64,000 bases of DNA from Phycisphaeraceae bacterium (GTDB taxonomy: Bacteria > Planctomycetota > Phycisphaerae > Phycisphaerales > SM1A02). A program made the position numbers and the translations under genes. Below, piece by piece: positions 26,754 through 35,782 of the stretch. The stretch lies in contig JAHBWZ010000004.1 in NCBI GenBank assembly GCA_019636755.1, positions 310,001 through 374,000 on the forward strand. Direction: 5' to 3'. The notes beneath the pieces were generated by a model. The model saw only the letters and a list, made by a program, of their open reading frames with translations. It ran no database searches and was not told the origin of the DNA. How positions within the stretch are numbered: position 1 is the first letter of the stretch; each line of letters starts with the position of its first letter.

Positions 26754-27872
26754 ATGCGTCCACGAAGCGAACAGGTCGATCAGTCCGTCGTCGGCACCTA
26801 CCACTGCATCTCGCGATGCGTCCGGCGCGCCTCGCTGCTCTCCGCGGGCAAGCAGATCCTTCCTGCCCGCAAGCCGTGGATCGAGTCACGACTGCGGCAT
26901 CTGGTCTCGATCTTCGCGGTGGAACTGGACACTTTCACACTGATGGACAACCACATGCACCTCGTACTCACCATCCGGCCGGACATCGTGGCCGGATGGT
27001 CGGACGAGGAGGTGGCCAAGCGATGGCTCACCTACCTGCCGCCGGTCACGCGCGGCGTGCGGCGAACGGCGACGGAGGAGGACATCAGGAAGCTGCAGCG
27101 TGACCCGGCGAAGATCGCAAAGTGCCGGCTCCGACTCTGTGAGCTGGGCGAATTCCACAAGGCGCTCAAGCAGCCGCTCGCCAGACTGGTCAACATCCAG
27201 GAGAACGTGACCGGCCACTTCTGGGAGGGCCGGTACAAGTCGCGCCGGGTGCTCGATCTCGCGGCGCTGCTCTCGACCATGGCGTACGTGGACCTCAATC
27301 CCGTCCGCGCCTCGATCGCAAGGACGCCGGAGCAGAGCCCGTTCACGGGCATGTATCACCGGGCAAATGCGCGCGACCACGTCCTCCGGCGGATGTCGAG
27401 GAGAGAACGTGCGCGCCTGCAGACGGCGGCCAAGCGTCTGGACGGCTGGCGACGCGGATGCGTTGCGTTCCCGAGTGAGCCGGTGCCGTCGTTCCTGACG
27501 CCGATCGCGCACACAGAAGAGCGCCGAGGACTCTTCGGAGACATGACGCTGGACGAGTACCTGGTGGTGGTCGACCGGATCGGCCGGGAAGTCCGTCGGA
27601 ACCAGCAGGACCGTCGAGGCCGGATCCCGCACGACCTTGCGCCGATCCTGGAGCGGATCGAGGTAGACGGGAAGTCATTCCTGGCACAGATGGCCTCGAC
27701 GGCGAAGTGGTTCGGAAGCGTGATCGGGCTGGAGGCATCCTGCGCGCTCGAGTCCGCGCGCGTCGGGCGGACGCGCGTCGTGTCGGCGCTGCGCCTGGAC
27801 CGGGAGAAGCCTGGCCGCGGCCGCGCGGCGGGATCTCGGTCCAAGCAGGACCGCGCCAAGGTCCAGCGCTGA
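26754..27872 (+). CDS. REP-associated tyrosine transposase (RAYT, Y1 family)
   Basis: The 372-residue protein begins with RPRSEQVDQSVVGTYHCISRC, the usual first strand of TnpA_REP proteins. It has the HUH motif in LMDNHMHLVL and the region VTGHFWEGRYKSRRVLD, whose Tyr is the likely nucleophile, then YVDLNPVRASIA, a hallmark of the family. It nicks single-stranded DNA at repetitive palindromic sequences and is thought to spread or maintain them. It is longer than typical RAYTs of about 170-250 residues because of an insert after the HUH motif and a basic C-terminal extension. I chose the ATG at 26754 because GGGAG lies nine bases upstream. It sits between two inverted repeat arrays. Confidence 0.85.
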   Translation: MRPRSEQVDQSVVGTYHCISRCVRRASLLSAGKQILPARKPWIESRLRHLVSIFAVELDTFTLMDNHMHLVLTIRPDIVAGWSDEEVAKRWLTYLPPVTRGVRRTATEEDIRKLQRDPAKIAKCRLRLCELGEFHKALKQPLARLVNIQENVTGHFWEGRYKSRRVLDLAALLSTMAYVDLNPVRASIARTPEQSPFTGMYHRANARDHVLRRMSRRERARLQTAAKRLDGWRRGCVAFPSEPVPSFLTPIAHTEERRGLFGDMTLDEYLVVVDRIGREVRRNQQDRRGRIPHDLAPILERIEVDGKSFLAQMASTAKWFGSVIGLEASCALESARVGRTRVVSALRLDREKPGRGRAAGSRSKQDRAKVQR

Positions 27873-28262
27873 CCGCGCGACTCGCGGGAAGGCACCACCT
27901 CTGACCGGCACCCCGCCGCGGCGCGATCCGACGGCGCTGCGCGCAGGCGTGCGGCCTTGCGCGGCCTGTCCGATCCCCAGGATCGCGGCGTTCGCGTGGC
28001 TGCATCCACGCTGGCCCGCCTGAGCAGCGCGGTCGAGGATCTGCGAGCGTCCGATGCACGAGCGCGCCCCTGTGATCTCGTCGGGAGTGCTCCTGCCTGC
28101 CGGCGACGGCTGCCGCGCTGCCCTCGGCGAGCCGATGCGCAACGATCTGGCCGCGCCGATTCGAGCGCGTGGTCCAGGCACCCCCCGCATACGCTCGCCG
28201 TACTCCCGGTTGCGGCACTCGCGCGAGTTCGTGGCCCGTGCCGTATCCCCGGACACGGCAGC

Positions 28263-28441
28263 TTGCGCGAGTGCGTGGCCCAGATCCTGCGGCACCTTGC
28301 GCGAGTGTGTGGCCCAGAGCCTGACACGGCACCTTGCGCGAGTGCGTGGCCCAGAACCTGTGCGGCACCTTGCGCGAGTGTGTGGCCCAGAGCCTGTGCG
28401 GCACCTTGCGCGAGTGCGTGGCCCAGAACCTGTGCCGAACC
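28263..28441. repeat. 36-bp tandem repeat array right of the RAYT gene
   Basis: Units beginning TTGCGCGAGTG start at 28263, 28297, 28334, 28370 and 28406, with spacing 34-37 bases, and a diverged copy lies near 28216. Each carries GCGAGTG(C/T)GTGGCCC on the plus strand. The shared core matches the left array in reverse orientation. Units alternate between GTGCGTGG and GTGTGTGG variants, a sign of duplication in pairs. Confidence 0.85.
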
Positions 28442-28576
28442 TGGACCGGCCACCCGGGACACTCCGTCGCTCACGCCCGGAGCCCCGATCCGCCCGGTGT
28501 CGATGCCGCCCAGCGGCGGGCTCCGCTGGGCGGGAGGACCGGGAGCGCGCCTGGGAGTCTTCGTCGCGTGCATGCA

Positions 28577-28628
28577 GCCGGCCATCGCAGCCGGCCATCG
28601 CAGCCGGCCATCGCAGCCGGCCATCGCC
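28577..28628. repeat. four 13-bp direct repeats upstream of lepA
   Basis: The unit gccggccatcgca is repeated four times head to tail. Each unit contains the palindrome GGCC within gccggc. Together with the arrays on its left, it makes most of 27.9-28.7 kb repetitive; I see no gene between the RAYT stop and lepA. Confidence 0.9.
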
Positions 28629-28806
28629 GGCGCGTGGATGCGCGTGCGTCGCCGCCACGCGCGCGATCCCGACGGACGTGCCTCGACCGACGCCCGACCG
28701 CCGTGCCGCCGCCCCGCGCCGGATCCTTTCCGCACCCCCGTACAGGCGCTCGACCCGGTCCACGACCGCCGCCGGCACCACGGAACGGCGTCCACACCGC
28801 GGTCGC

Positions 28807-28812
28807 TACAAT
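28807..28812 (+). promoter_or_regulatory. putative -10 element of lepA
   Basis: GCTACAAT, with TACAAT matching the sigma-70 consensus at five of six positions, lies 98 bases before the lepA start. It is the best candidate between the repeats and the gene. Confidence 0.4.
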
Positions 28813-28910
28813 GGCCGCCCCACCCGGGCGCCGCGCCCGACACCGCGTCCCGGCCATCGCAGTCTCCGTTCGACCCGCCCACGGCGGCCCCCGCCCGCCG
28901 ACCGTCATCC

Positions 28911-30716
28911 GTGCAGATTCGCAACTTCTCCATCATCGCCCACATCGATCACGGCAAGAGCACCCTCGCCGACCGCCTGCTCCAGGCGACGCGCGCGGTT
29001 TCCGAGCGCGAGGCGCGGGAGCAGTTCCTGGACTCCATGGACCTGGAGCGGGAACGCGGCATCACCATCAAGGCCTCCGCGGTCACCGTGCGCCACACCG
29101 TGGACGGGGAAGAGTTCGAACTCAACTTCATCGATACGCCGGGCCACGTGGACTTCGCCTACGAGGTCAGCCGCGCCCTGACCGCGTGCGAGGGCGCCCT
29201 GCTGGTGGTCGATTCGACGCAGGGCGTGGAGGCACAGACCGTCGCCAATGCCTACCTGGCGGTCGAGAACAACCTGGAACTCATCCCCGTCATCAACAAG
29301 ATCGACCTTCCCGCCGCCGACCCCGACGGCGTGGCGATGGAGATCGAGCAGGTCCTCGGACTCCCCGCGGAGGAGTGCATCCTCTGTTCGGCGAAGACCG
29401 GGCAGGGCATCATCGAACTCCTCGACGCGATCTGCCGCCGGCTTCCCGCACCGCGCGCGGCCACGACCGACCGCACCCGCGCGCTCATCTTCGACAGCCA
29501 CTACGACGATTACCGCGGCGTGGTCGTCTACTTCCGGATCTTCGACGGCGCCCTCAAGGTGGGCGACCGCATCCGCATGATGGGAACCGGCCGGTCGTAC
29601 ACGATCGGCGAACTGGGCCGGAACACGCCCTTCCCGACGAAGGTCCCCTCGCTCGGGACGGCGCAGGTCGGCTACATGATCGCGTCGATCAAGGATCTCG
29701 GCGACGTGCGCGTCGGTGACACGATCACGCTGGAGCATGCGCCCGCCGAAGAGCCTCTGCCGGGCTATCGCGAACCGAAGCAGATGGTCTTCTGCGACTT
29801 CTATCCCTCCTCCAGCGGCGATCCGGGGAAGCGGAATGACTTCGAAGCGCTGCGCGAGGCGATCGAGAAACTCAGACTCAACGACGCCTCCTTCACCTAC
29901 GAGATGCAGCACTCCGAGGCGCTGGGCTTCGGCTTCCGCTGCGGGTTCCTGGGCCTCCTCCACATGGAGATCGTGCAGGAGCGCCTGGAGCGGGAAGGCG
30001 GCGTGGACATCGTTCAGACCGCGCCGACCGTCTCGTACGAGGTCGAACTCAACAGCGGGGAAGTCGTCGAGATCCACAACCCCGCCGACCTGCCGGACCC
30101 CAACCTGATCCGCGAGATCCGCGAGCCCATCGTCCGCCTCGAGATCATCTGCCCGAAGGAGAACATCGGCGACCTGATGAAGCTCTGCGACTCGCGGCGC
30201 GGCATCTTCCGGACACAGCGATTCCTCTCGGAGACGCGGCAGATCCTCGATTATGAACTGCCGCTCGCCGAGATCATCTACGACTTCTACGACAAGCTGA
30301 AGTCGATCACCCGCGGCTACGGCACGATGGACTACGAGATCATCTGCTACCGGGCGGATCGACTGGCCAAGGTACAGATCCTGGTGAATGGGGCGCCGGT
30401 GGAAGCGCTGTCCCTCATCTGCCATCGCGATACCGCGGACTACCGCGGGCGGATCATCCTGAAGAAGCTCAAGGGCCAGATCGATCGCCACCAGTTCGAG
30501 ATCCCGCTCCAGGCGGCGATCGGCGGAAAGATCATTGCCCGCGAGTCCATCAAGGCGGTCCGCAAGAACGTCACCGCGAAGTGCTACGGCGGCGACGTCA
30601 CCCGCAAGCGCAAGCTGCTGGAGAAGCAGAAGGAAGGCAAGAAGCGGATGAAGACCGTCGGATCGGTCTCCATTCCGCAGGAGGCCTTCATGGCGGTGCT
30701 CTCCACCGAGGAGTGA
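28911..30716 (+). CDS. lepA: elongation factor 4 (LepA) GTPase
   Basis: The 601-residue protein starts at a GTG (28911) and has the normal length of LepA. GTPase motifs are all present: IAHIDHGKSTLADRL (G1), RGITIKAS (G2), DTPGHVDF (G3), NKIDLP (G4) and CSAKTG (G5). The C-terminal LepA-specific domain is seen in HRDTADYRGRIILKKLK and KNVTAKCYGGDVTRKRKLL. It is a membrane- and ribosome-associated translation factor acting on stalled or initiating ribosomes. No Shine-Dalgarno sequence is obvious before the GTG. Confidence 0.97.
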   Translation: MQIRNFSIIAHIDHGKSTLADRLLQATRAVSEREAREQFLDSMDLERERGITIKASAVTVRHTVDGEEFELNFIDTPGHVDFAYEVSRALTACEGALLVVDSTQGVEAQTVANAYLAVENNLELIPVINKIDLPAADPDGVAMEIEQVLGLPAEECILCSAKTGQGIIELLDAICRRLPAPRAATTDRTRALIFDSHYDDYRGVVVYFRIFDGALKVGDRIRMMGTGRSYTIGELGRNTPFPTKVPSLGTAQVGYMIASIKDLGDVRVGDTITLEHAPAEEPLPGYREPKQMVFCDFYPSSSGDPGKRNDFEALREAIEKLRLNDASFTYEMQHSEALGFGFRCGFLGLLHMEIVQERLEREGGVDIVQTAPTVSYEVELNSGEVVEIHNPADLPDPNLIREIREPIVRLEIICPKENIGDLMKLCDSRRGIFRTQRFLSETRQILDYELPLAEIIYDFYDKLKSITRGYGTMDYEIICYRADRLAKVQILVNGAPVEALSLICHRDTADYRGRIILKKLKGQIDRHQFEIPLQAAIGGKIIARESIKAVRKNVTAKCYGGDVTRKRKLLEKQKEGKKRMKTVGSVSIPQEAFMAVLSTEE

Positions 30717-30765
30717 CGCGGGGCGCCGCGACGTGCCCGCTCCCGCCCCGGTTCCCCGAGGACGC

Positions 30766-31194
30766 ATGTCAGACACGATGCCCATCAACCCCGCCGGCGC
30801 GGGCGACACGTTCGGCCCCGACCGGACGCCGTACGACGCGCTGGGCGGCGGCGAGCGCGTGCGGGCACTGGTCGACGCGTTCTACGACCGCATGGACAGC
30901 GACCCCGGCGCGAAGACGATCCGCGCGCTGCATCCACCGGATCTGTCCGGCTCCCGCGACAAGCTCTTCATGTTCCTCTCCGGCTGGCTCGGCGGACCGC
31001 CGCTCTATATCGAACGCCACGGTCACCCGCGCCTCCGCATGCGCCACGCCCCTTTCCCCATCGGCGAAGCCGAGCGCGACCAGTGGCTCGCGTGCATGGC
31101 ACACGCGCTGGACACGCTTGATGTGACCGGCGACCTGCGCGCGTTCCTGGATGGGAGACTGGCGCATGTGGCGGACTTCATGAGGAATTGTTAG
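30766..31194 (+). CDS. group II truncated haemoglobin
   Basis: The 142-residue protein has the truncated globin layout: YDALGGGERVRALVDAFYDRMDSDP (B helix with Tyr B10), LFMFLSGWLGGPPLY (E region), RMRHAPFPIGEAERDQWLACM, in which His is the proximal haem ligand and Trp is at G8. Group II globins bind oxygen or nitric oxide and are linked to protection from oxidative or nitrosative stress. The ATG at 30766 follows GAGGA; a GTG at 30733 is less likely. It lies 49 bases after lepA. Confidence 0.9.
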   Translation: MSDTMPINPAGAGDTFGPDRTPYDALGGGERVRALVDAFYDRMDSDPGAKTIRALHPPDLSGSRDKLFMFLSGWLGGPPLYIERHGHPRLRMRHAPFPIGEAERDQWLACMAHALDTLDVTGDLRAFLDGRLAHVADFMRNC

Positions 31195-31207
31195 TGGGTG
31201 CTTGGCT

Positions 31208-31825
31208 TCAGGGAATGACCTCGCCGAGGATGCTGATGCTTCCGTCCTGCGCGATCTCAATCTGAATACTGGAATCCGGGTTTCGCCCATCTACTTCGCC
31301 ATACGGACTGGCGTCACGCTTGCGCTGCACGATCTCCAGTATCTGGGGGGCGCACCGTGCTACATTCGAAATCTCCCAGATGATCTCGACCGGGTCTTCT
31401 GACGTGATGACAAGTCCTGCATTGCGCTGGGTCCCGGGAATCCAGACGGCGATCGTCACCGTCTGATCCCTCTGACGAAGTGCTGCAATCGCCTCGATGA
31501 GCCTCTTGAACGGCGCCGCACTGGCCCTGCGCAGCGCCTCGGCATAGTTCTCGCGATTCTTCCACACCTCGGCAGCACTGCGTTTGCCAAGTTCCGATAC
31601 GAAGCTTATCGCGAACTTGCCGCCAAGGAGGAGTCCAAATGCCCCCAGCGCCTTCGGCCATGTTGCCGCGTCGATGAGAATCTGAACAACGTCATTCGGT
31701 CCGGCAAAGCCTTGTATTGGCCTGCGCTCCGGCTCCTCGCCGGTCAGGCTCAGGATTGCCTGGCTGAGTTCGGCCACCTCGCGCGGGTGGGGCTCATACA
31801 CGGTTCCGAGGCTGATCGTGGTCAT
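31208..31825 (-). CDS. protein of unknown function
   Basis: The 205-residue product starts at an ATG (31825) preceded by GGGAGAT. It has a hydrophobic segment LGAFGLLLGGKFAISFVSEL (about residues 60-80), a helical charged part (AEVWKNRENYAEALRRASAAPFKRLIEAI) and a beta-rich C-terminal half. I recognise no family. Base composition is lower in GC than lepA, and it begins the accessory stretch. It points toward the globin gene on the other strand, with a 14-base gap. Confidence 0.5.
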   Translation of the reverse strand: MTTISLGTVYEPHPREVAELSQAILSLTGEEPERRPIQGFAGPNDVVQILIDAATWPKALGAFGLLLGGKFAISFVSELGKRSAAEVWKNRENYAEALRRASAAPFKRLIEAIAALRQRDQTVTIAVWIPGTQRNAGLVITSEDPVEIIWEISNVARCAPQILEIVQRKRDASPYGEVDGRNPDSSIQIEIAQDGSISILGEVIP

Positions 31826-31852
31826 GGCTATCTCCCGACGGTCCTGAGGCAC

Positions 31853-32591
31853 GCTCCTCGTTCGTGCGGCCGAGTTTACAGTCTCGGCAGGGACTGTACT
31901 CTCCTGCGATCGACGGCATGGGCCACTTTCAAGGAGCGTGCTGGTCTTCCATAGGCGCGCCCACGCCGCCCGCGCCGTACGACCTTGGCGCGCAGTGTCA
32001 CCTGCGAGTCGCGTCGCCTGACCTTCTCTGATGCCGATCTCCGAGCAGGCTCGACAGCGGGGATACTGATCTGAACAGGCGCCTTGGTCGACACCCCCGT
32101 CCGCAGCGCGCAGGTCAGCACGCCCTTGGCGTCGCGTTCGCGGCGCGATCCGAGCGGCGCGTCAACTACTGCCAGTGCTGTCAATCCGCTCCTGGAGAAG
32201 TCTCGATCAACGGGCCCGATGATGCAACGGTCCCGAGCATCGACTGCCCGCCAGGCTCAGGCCCCAGCCCCGTCGAGGGGCACAGGGTGTCCAAGGGAAC
32301 AGGGCCCTCGTCTCCCCCGGTTGTTCCGGGGACAGCTCCGGATCACGCGACCGTCGTCCATCGCAGCGAGACGTACCGCGGGCGATCATCGGCGCAGCTC
32401 GCATCGTGAGCGGGTCGCCTCCATTGCTTGACGTGTTCTGCGGTGCGAGCAGATGAGGGTCGACGCCATGAGGGAGACCGTCGTCACTCTCGGTGGTGGC
32501 GAAGACCGTTGCGACGCTCCTGTCCCTGTAACACTGAGAGCGGGATCGCGCGCCGCCACTGATCCGGCGCGCTGGTCTATCCTTTGGAGCA
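31853..32591. other. 739-bp gap without a recognisable gene
   Basis: Open frames in this stretch have no family resemblance and poor starts. The sequence looks like decayed coding DNA or intergenic filler between two accessory genes. A TATCCT box followed by a TTGGAG ribosome-binding site lies at its right end, before the nuclease-like gene. Confidence 0.4.
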
Positions 32592-33332
32592 ATGAGTTCA
32601 CCTGAACCAGAGAGCGCTGATCGTGACCTGGAGGCACGTGCGGCACTGTGGCGAGCAATCTGCATCGCAGCCGATGACGTTCGGGCGCGACACCGGGTCG
32701 GTACGATCCTCGGCCCAGGCGACACACAAGTCTCACGTAGCTCCAGTATCCCACGGGTCGCCACGTGGCGACTTGTCGAGGCGCTGAGTCTACTCGCTGT
32801 ACTGATTCGGTCGGAGGATGCTACTGTGGATGTCCTCCGGATCTTTGGAAGAACCGGGCCCGTCGAAGTTCGCGAAGACGGGATCGCGAGGTACCTCTGG
32901 GCGCAGTGGACACTCCAAGGTGCGAAGAGTGCGTTGAGTGGTCGCCCTGACCTGATTGTGACATCCACAGCGGAGCAACCAAGCCCGAAGAATGCCACAC
33001 GAGTCATCGAGGCAAAGTGCGTGAAGCAACTGAGCACACCTGTTATCCGCAGCGAGTTCGGGAAGGCCCACGACCTGCGAGTAGCGACATACTTCATTTG
33101 GAGCTTCTACTCCCCTTCTCCCAGGCTGATTGAAGGAGCTCGTCGCCTCGGCATTGATATCGAACCGCTCGGCTTCGACACTGATCACCGCGACGACCTT
33201 GTTCGGAGTCCAGATGCACTGATCGCGAAGGTGGCCCAATCGCAGGAGGAGTCGCGACGTGGGCAGAGATTCGCACGGACCTTGGCGGAGGCGAGCGACG
33301 AGGCAAGTCGAAAGCACCTGCCAGTGCGATAG
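32592..33332 (+). CDS. PD-(D/E)XK nuclease-like protein
   Basis: The 246-residue protein has GRPDLIVTS with Asp120 and RVIEAKCVKQ with Glu140-Ala-Lys142, spaced as in PD-(D/E)XK nucleases. It is followed by an alpha/beta segment, SEFGKAHDLRVATYFIWSF, like the last strands of such folds. The N-terminal 110 residues are helical and could be a DNA-recognition part. It resembles a stand-alone restriction endonuclease or a repair nuclease; no methyltransferase lies next to it. TTGGAG is placed six bases before the ATG. Codon use is less GC-biased than in the core genes. Confidence 0.55.
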   Translation: MSSPEPESADRDLEARAALWRAICIAADDVRARHRVGTILGPGDTQVSRSSSIPRVATWRLVEALSLLAVLIRSEDATVDVLRIFGRTGPVEVREDGIARYLWAQWTLQGAKSALSGRPDLIVTSTAEQPSPKNATRVIEAKCVKQLSTPVIRSEFGKAHDLRVATYFIWSFYSPSPRLIEGARRLGIDIEPLGFDTDHRDDLVRSPDALIAKVAQSQEESRRGQRFARTLAEASDEASRKHLPVR

Positions 33333-33577
33333 ACGTACGCCAAGATCCCGTTCTACTCACGAGAATCTACTCGCGCCGTGCATGCAATAGGCGGTCTCGA
33401 GGCGCTCGGCGGCGGAGCGCGACAACAAGCAGGAGTTGATCTCTCCCGCCGCCGCGCGTTCGCCACAATGCGGACCCGCTGAATCTCAGCCCGATCCTGG
33501 CCATCAGCGCAGAGCACTGCGGGGAGGTCGTTCGTCGCGCGCTTACGTCGCACCGGGCTTGACCGATTGCCTGCAGT

Positions 33578-34018
33578 TCAGGCCTGAGGCGACGGGTCGT
33601 TCTCGGTGGGCCACACCACCGTCGATGCTTGAGCCAATGCGAACGCATGCTCCTTGACGGTCACCTCCCCTTCGGGGTCACTCATCATTGCGAAGTTCAT
33701 CTCGGGGATGACGGCATGGCCGCAATCGCGATTGGTCGGCCTTGGTACCACAGTCAGGCCGCGACCTGTTGCCGCCAAGGTGGGGAACTCGGCGAGGCAA
33801 TCCCGCTTGCCCTTCGCGGTGGTGCTTGCCATCGCGATCGTCGACACGCCTGCCTGAGAGACGGAAAGGCCGGCGGCGTCGTTGCTGTTCGGCCAAAAGC
33901 GACTGACAGGCAGGTGATTAAGTCTGCCCTTCCTGACCGCGGAATGCCACCAATCCATCGGAAGCCGACGATAAAGCGAAGAAGCTATGGCAGGCTGCTT
34001 GGCGTGCTGGGTTTCCAT
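33578..34018 (-). CDS. unknown protein, third gene of the TIGR04255 module
   Basis: From the ATG at 34018 this gives 146 residues (METQHAKQPAIASSL). It contains MDWWHSAVRKGRLNHLPVSRFWPN and VEFPTL/VVPRPTN-like short strands, but no motif I can name. It follows the second gene by 26 bases and is probably cotranscribed with it. Its constant position suggests a functional unit of three proteins. Confidence 0.5.
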   Translation of the reverse strand: METQHAKQPAIASSLYRRLPMDWWHSAVRKGRLNHLPVSRFWPNSNDAAGLSVSQAGVSTIAMASTTAKGKRDCLAEFPTLAATGRGLTVVPRPTNRDCGHAVIPEMNFAMMSDPEGEVTVKEHAFALAQASTVVWPTENDPSPQA

Positions 34019-34044
34019 GCAACCCCGCTTGATCTCGGGGTCGT

Positions 34045-34494
34045 TCAGCCGCCGAGTTCCAACTTCCTGGTTTGGGGGTTGCGGCTCAGCACGCCCTTCT
34101 CGATGACGCGCCCATCGGCGAACCTCGTGTACTTTGCATGGCCGCGACCGACGAACTCGATAATCATCGTGCTTCGGCGGTAGTGCCACTCGAAGGCAAC
34201 CTTGCCGTTCCCGGAGGGGATGATGATCGTCGGGGCTGGGCCACCACGGGTGCGCTCATCGACCGCGAAGTCGATGGCTGTGTCGAGGATCTCGATGGAC
34301 GGTTCGTCTTCCTCGTTGAACTGTCCCGGGTTCCCCCGCCAATCCAGCATGCGTTCGCATGCATCATCCCAGAGCGAGGCGTCGTCGTTAGTAGACGTCG
34401 CCAGCGCGTCAGGCGATGCACCGTGGGTCCGCGAGAACGGCGTCACACAGCCTGTAGCGTCTGACAAGATGTTCCTTGCGTCCAGGGTGCTCAT
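34045..34494 (-). CDS. unknown protein, second gene of the TIGR04255 module
   Basis: The 149-residue protein starts at 34494 (MSTLDARNIL), where ATGA overlaps the stop of the TIGR04255 gene; a start at 34518 is possible. It has an acidic middle (DEPSIEILDTAIDFAVDE) and a beta-rich C-terminal half (APTIIIPSGNGKVAFEWHY, MIIEFVGRGHAKYTRFADG). No family is recognised. Tight coupling makes a shared role with the first gene likely. Confidence 0.55.
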   Translation of the reverse strand: MSTLDARNILSDATGCVTPFSRTHGASPDALATSTNDDASLWDDACERMLDWRGNPGQFNEEDEPSIEILDTAIDFAVDERTRGGPAPTIIIPSGNGKVAFEWHYRRSTMIIEFVGRGHAKYTRFADGRVIEKGVLSRNPQTRKLELGG

Positions 34495-35318
34495 CCTGCG
34501 GTTGCCTCTTGTTCCCATACTTCGGTCCGGACCCGCTCACCAGCCATCTGCCCGAACGACCTGACGATCGCCTCGCGTCCCAAGGCCAGCCCCGCCGCCA
34601 CATCGCGGGATTCGTCGATGCCGCCCCGGGCCGTCAACTGAACGATGAGGAGTTCATCGGCATCCTCGTCCGGACCCGCGAATCCGTGCGTCACTTCTAC
34701 GTGCAGCCTACCGGCATTGTCTGGCAGTGCGAAGTGTGCGTGGCATCCCATGCTCTCGAACTCGCCCACAGAGACCGCCCCGGTCGACCCGATAACGCCT
34801 GGGAGCACAGCCTGCCACTCCGATGAAGCGTTCCACTCGCGACCCCTGACCAGATGGTTGACATACGTCACTTCCCACTGGTTGGGTTCGATGGCCCCGA
34901 GTTCCTCGGCGTCCGCGAACGCCGTCAACTCCCGCAGGGCAGCTTGGAACTGCGGCTCGACCCGCGTCCATCGCGGGTACTCGTTCTCGCCGTCGAGCCG
35001 ACGCCAGTTGAACACCAGGCGGCCGTTCTGGAGTTGGAGCATGACATGACCGCTCGCGGAGGACATCCGAAGGCGGGCAGGCGGATGGGATGCGGCGATA
35101 CGGAGTTGCGGGAACCGGACCCGGGGAACATCGGTGCCGAATCGCTCAATCTGGGGCTCGATCGGATCGGCGTCCTGGAGCTTGGGGTAGGCCCCCCGGA
35201 CCCGACTCCAGAAGAGCCCGAGATGCGCATTCGACATCCGCTTCAGCGGCCGGAACTGCACGCTCAACGCGGTCTCGATGACCGGCGGCTTTCGGAACGA
35301 CGGAAGTGCTTGGTCCAT
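34491..35318 (-). CDS. TIGR04255 family protein
   Basis: The 275-residue product starts MDQALPSFRKPPVIETALSVQF, matching the conserved N-terminus of the sporadically distributed TIGR04255 family. It continues with LGLFWSRVRGAYPKLQD, RWTRVEPQFQAALREL and WEVTYVNHLV. Its function is unknown; members occur in scattered bacteria and in genome islands. It is the first gene of a three-gene minus-strand module (four-base overlap, then 26-base gap), immediately beside the dead integron integrase. Confidence 0.7.
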   Translation of the reverse strand: MDQALPSFRKPPVIETALSVQFRPLKRMSNAHLGLFWSRVRGAYPKLQDADPIEPQIERFGTDVPRVRFPQLRIAASHPPARLRMSSASGHVMLQLQNGRLVFNWRRLDGENEYPRWTRVEPQFQAALRELTAFADAEELGAIEPNQWEVTYVNHLVRGREWNASSEWQAVLPGVIGSTGAVSVGEFESMGCHAHFALPDNAGRLHVEVTHGFAGPDEDADELLIVQLTARGGIDESRDVAAGLALGREAIVRSFGQMAGERVRTEVWEQEATAG

Positions 35319-35448
35319 AGCGAGGCGAGAACGAGCAATCTGCGTACCAGACACGCCTTCATCGCCCGCTCGGACCAAGGATAGCCGGGGCCAAGCGGCC
35401 CTGCTCGGTCTCCCGCTCTACCGCCCGAACATGGCCCACGGTTCGGGA

Positions 35449-35680
35449 TCATCGGGAAGTCGGACAGGACAGGCACGAGTAAGTCAGTCCCCCCTCGTTC
35501 CTGTTCCCACGGCCTCGCGTGCGGCGATCGCCCGGGAGCACCCGTGGCCAACCCCAGGGTGCTGAGCCCGGGTCCACGCCCCGGAACGTGTCGATGAACT
35601 CGTCCTGGCAGAGGTCCGCGACGACGCGCTCTCGCTCTTCGTCCGAGAGACGACGCGGATGCGAGCGCGAGCGCGGCACA
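35449..35680 (-). pseudogene. decayed IS3-type transposase fragment
   Basis: The minus strand encodes HPRRLSDEERERVVADLCQ followed by DEFIDTF, which resembles the N-terminal part of IS3-group OrfB proteins. It lacks the rest of the integrase core and changes frame. It lies directly behind the integron integrase stump, where the C-terminal half of IntI should be, so an insertion-linked deletion may have removed it. Confidence 0.4.
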
Positions 35681-35782
35681 GGGGAGGACGCCGGACCCCC
35701 GCGCCTTGCGGCGACACCACTCGGCGAGTTCGCGCTTCAGCCGCTGCCGCGCATTCTCATGCCCCAGTCGCGCATGCTCGTG

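Noticed and set aside
31876-32184. Minus-strand 102-codon frame in the gap before the nuclease-like gene
   Set aside because: Arg-rich, with no ribosome-binding site and no family resemblance.
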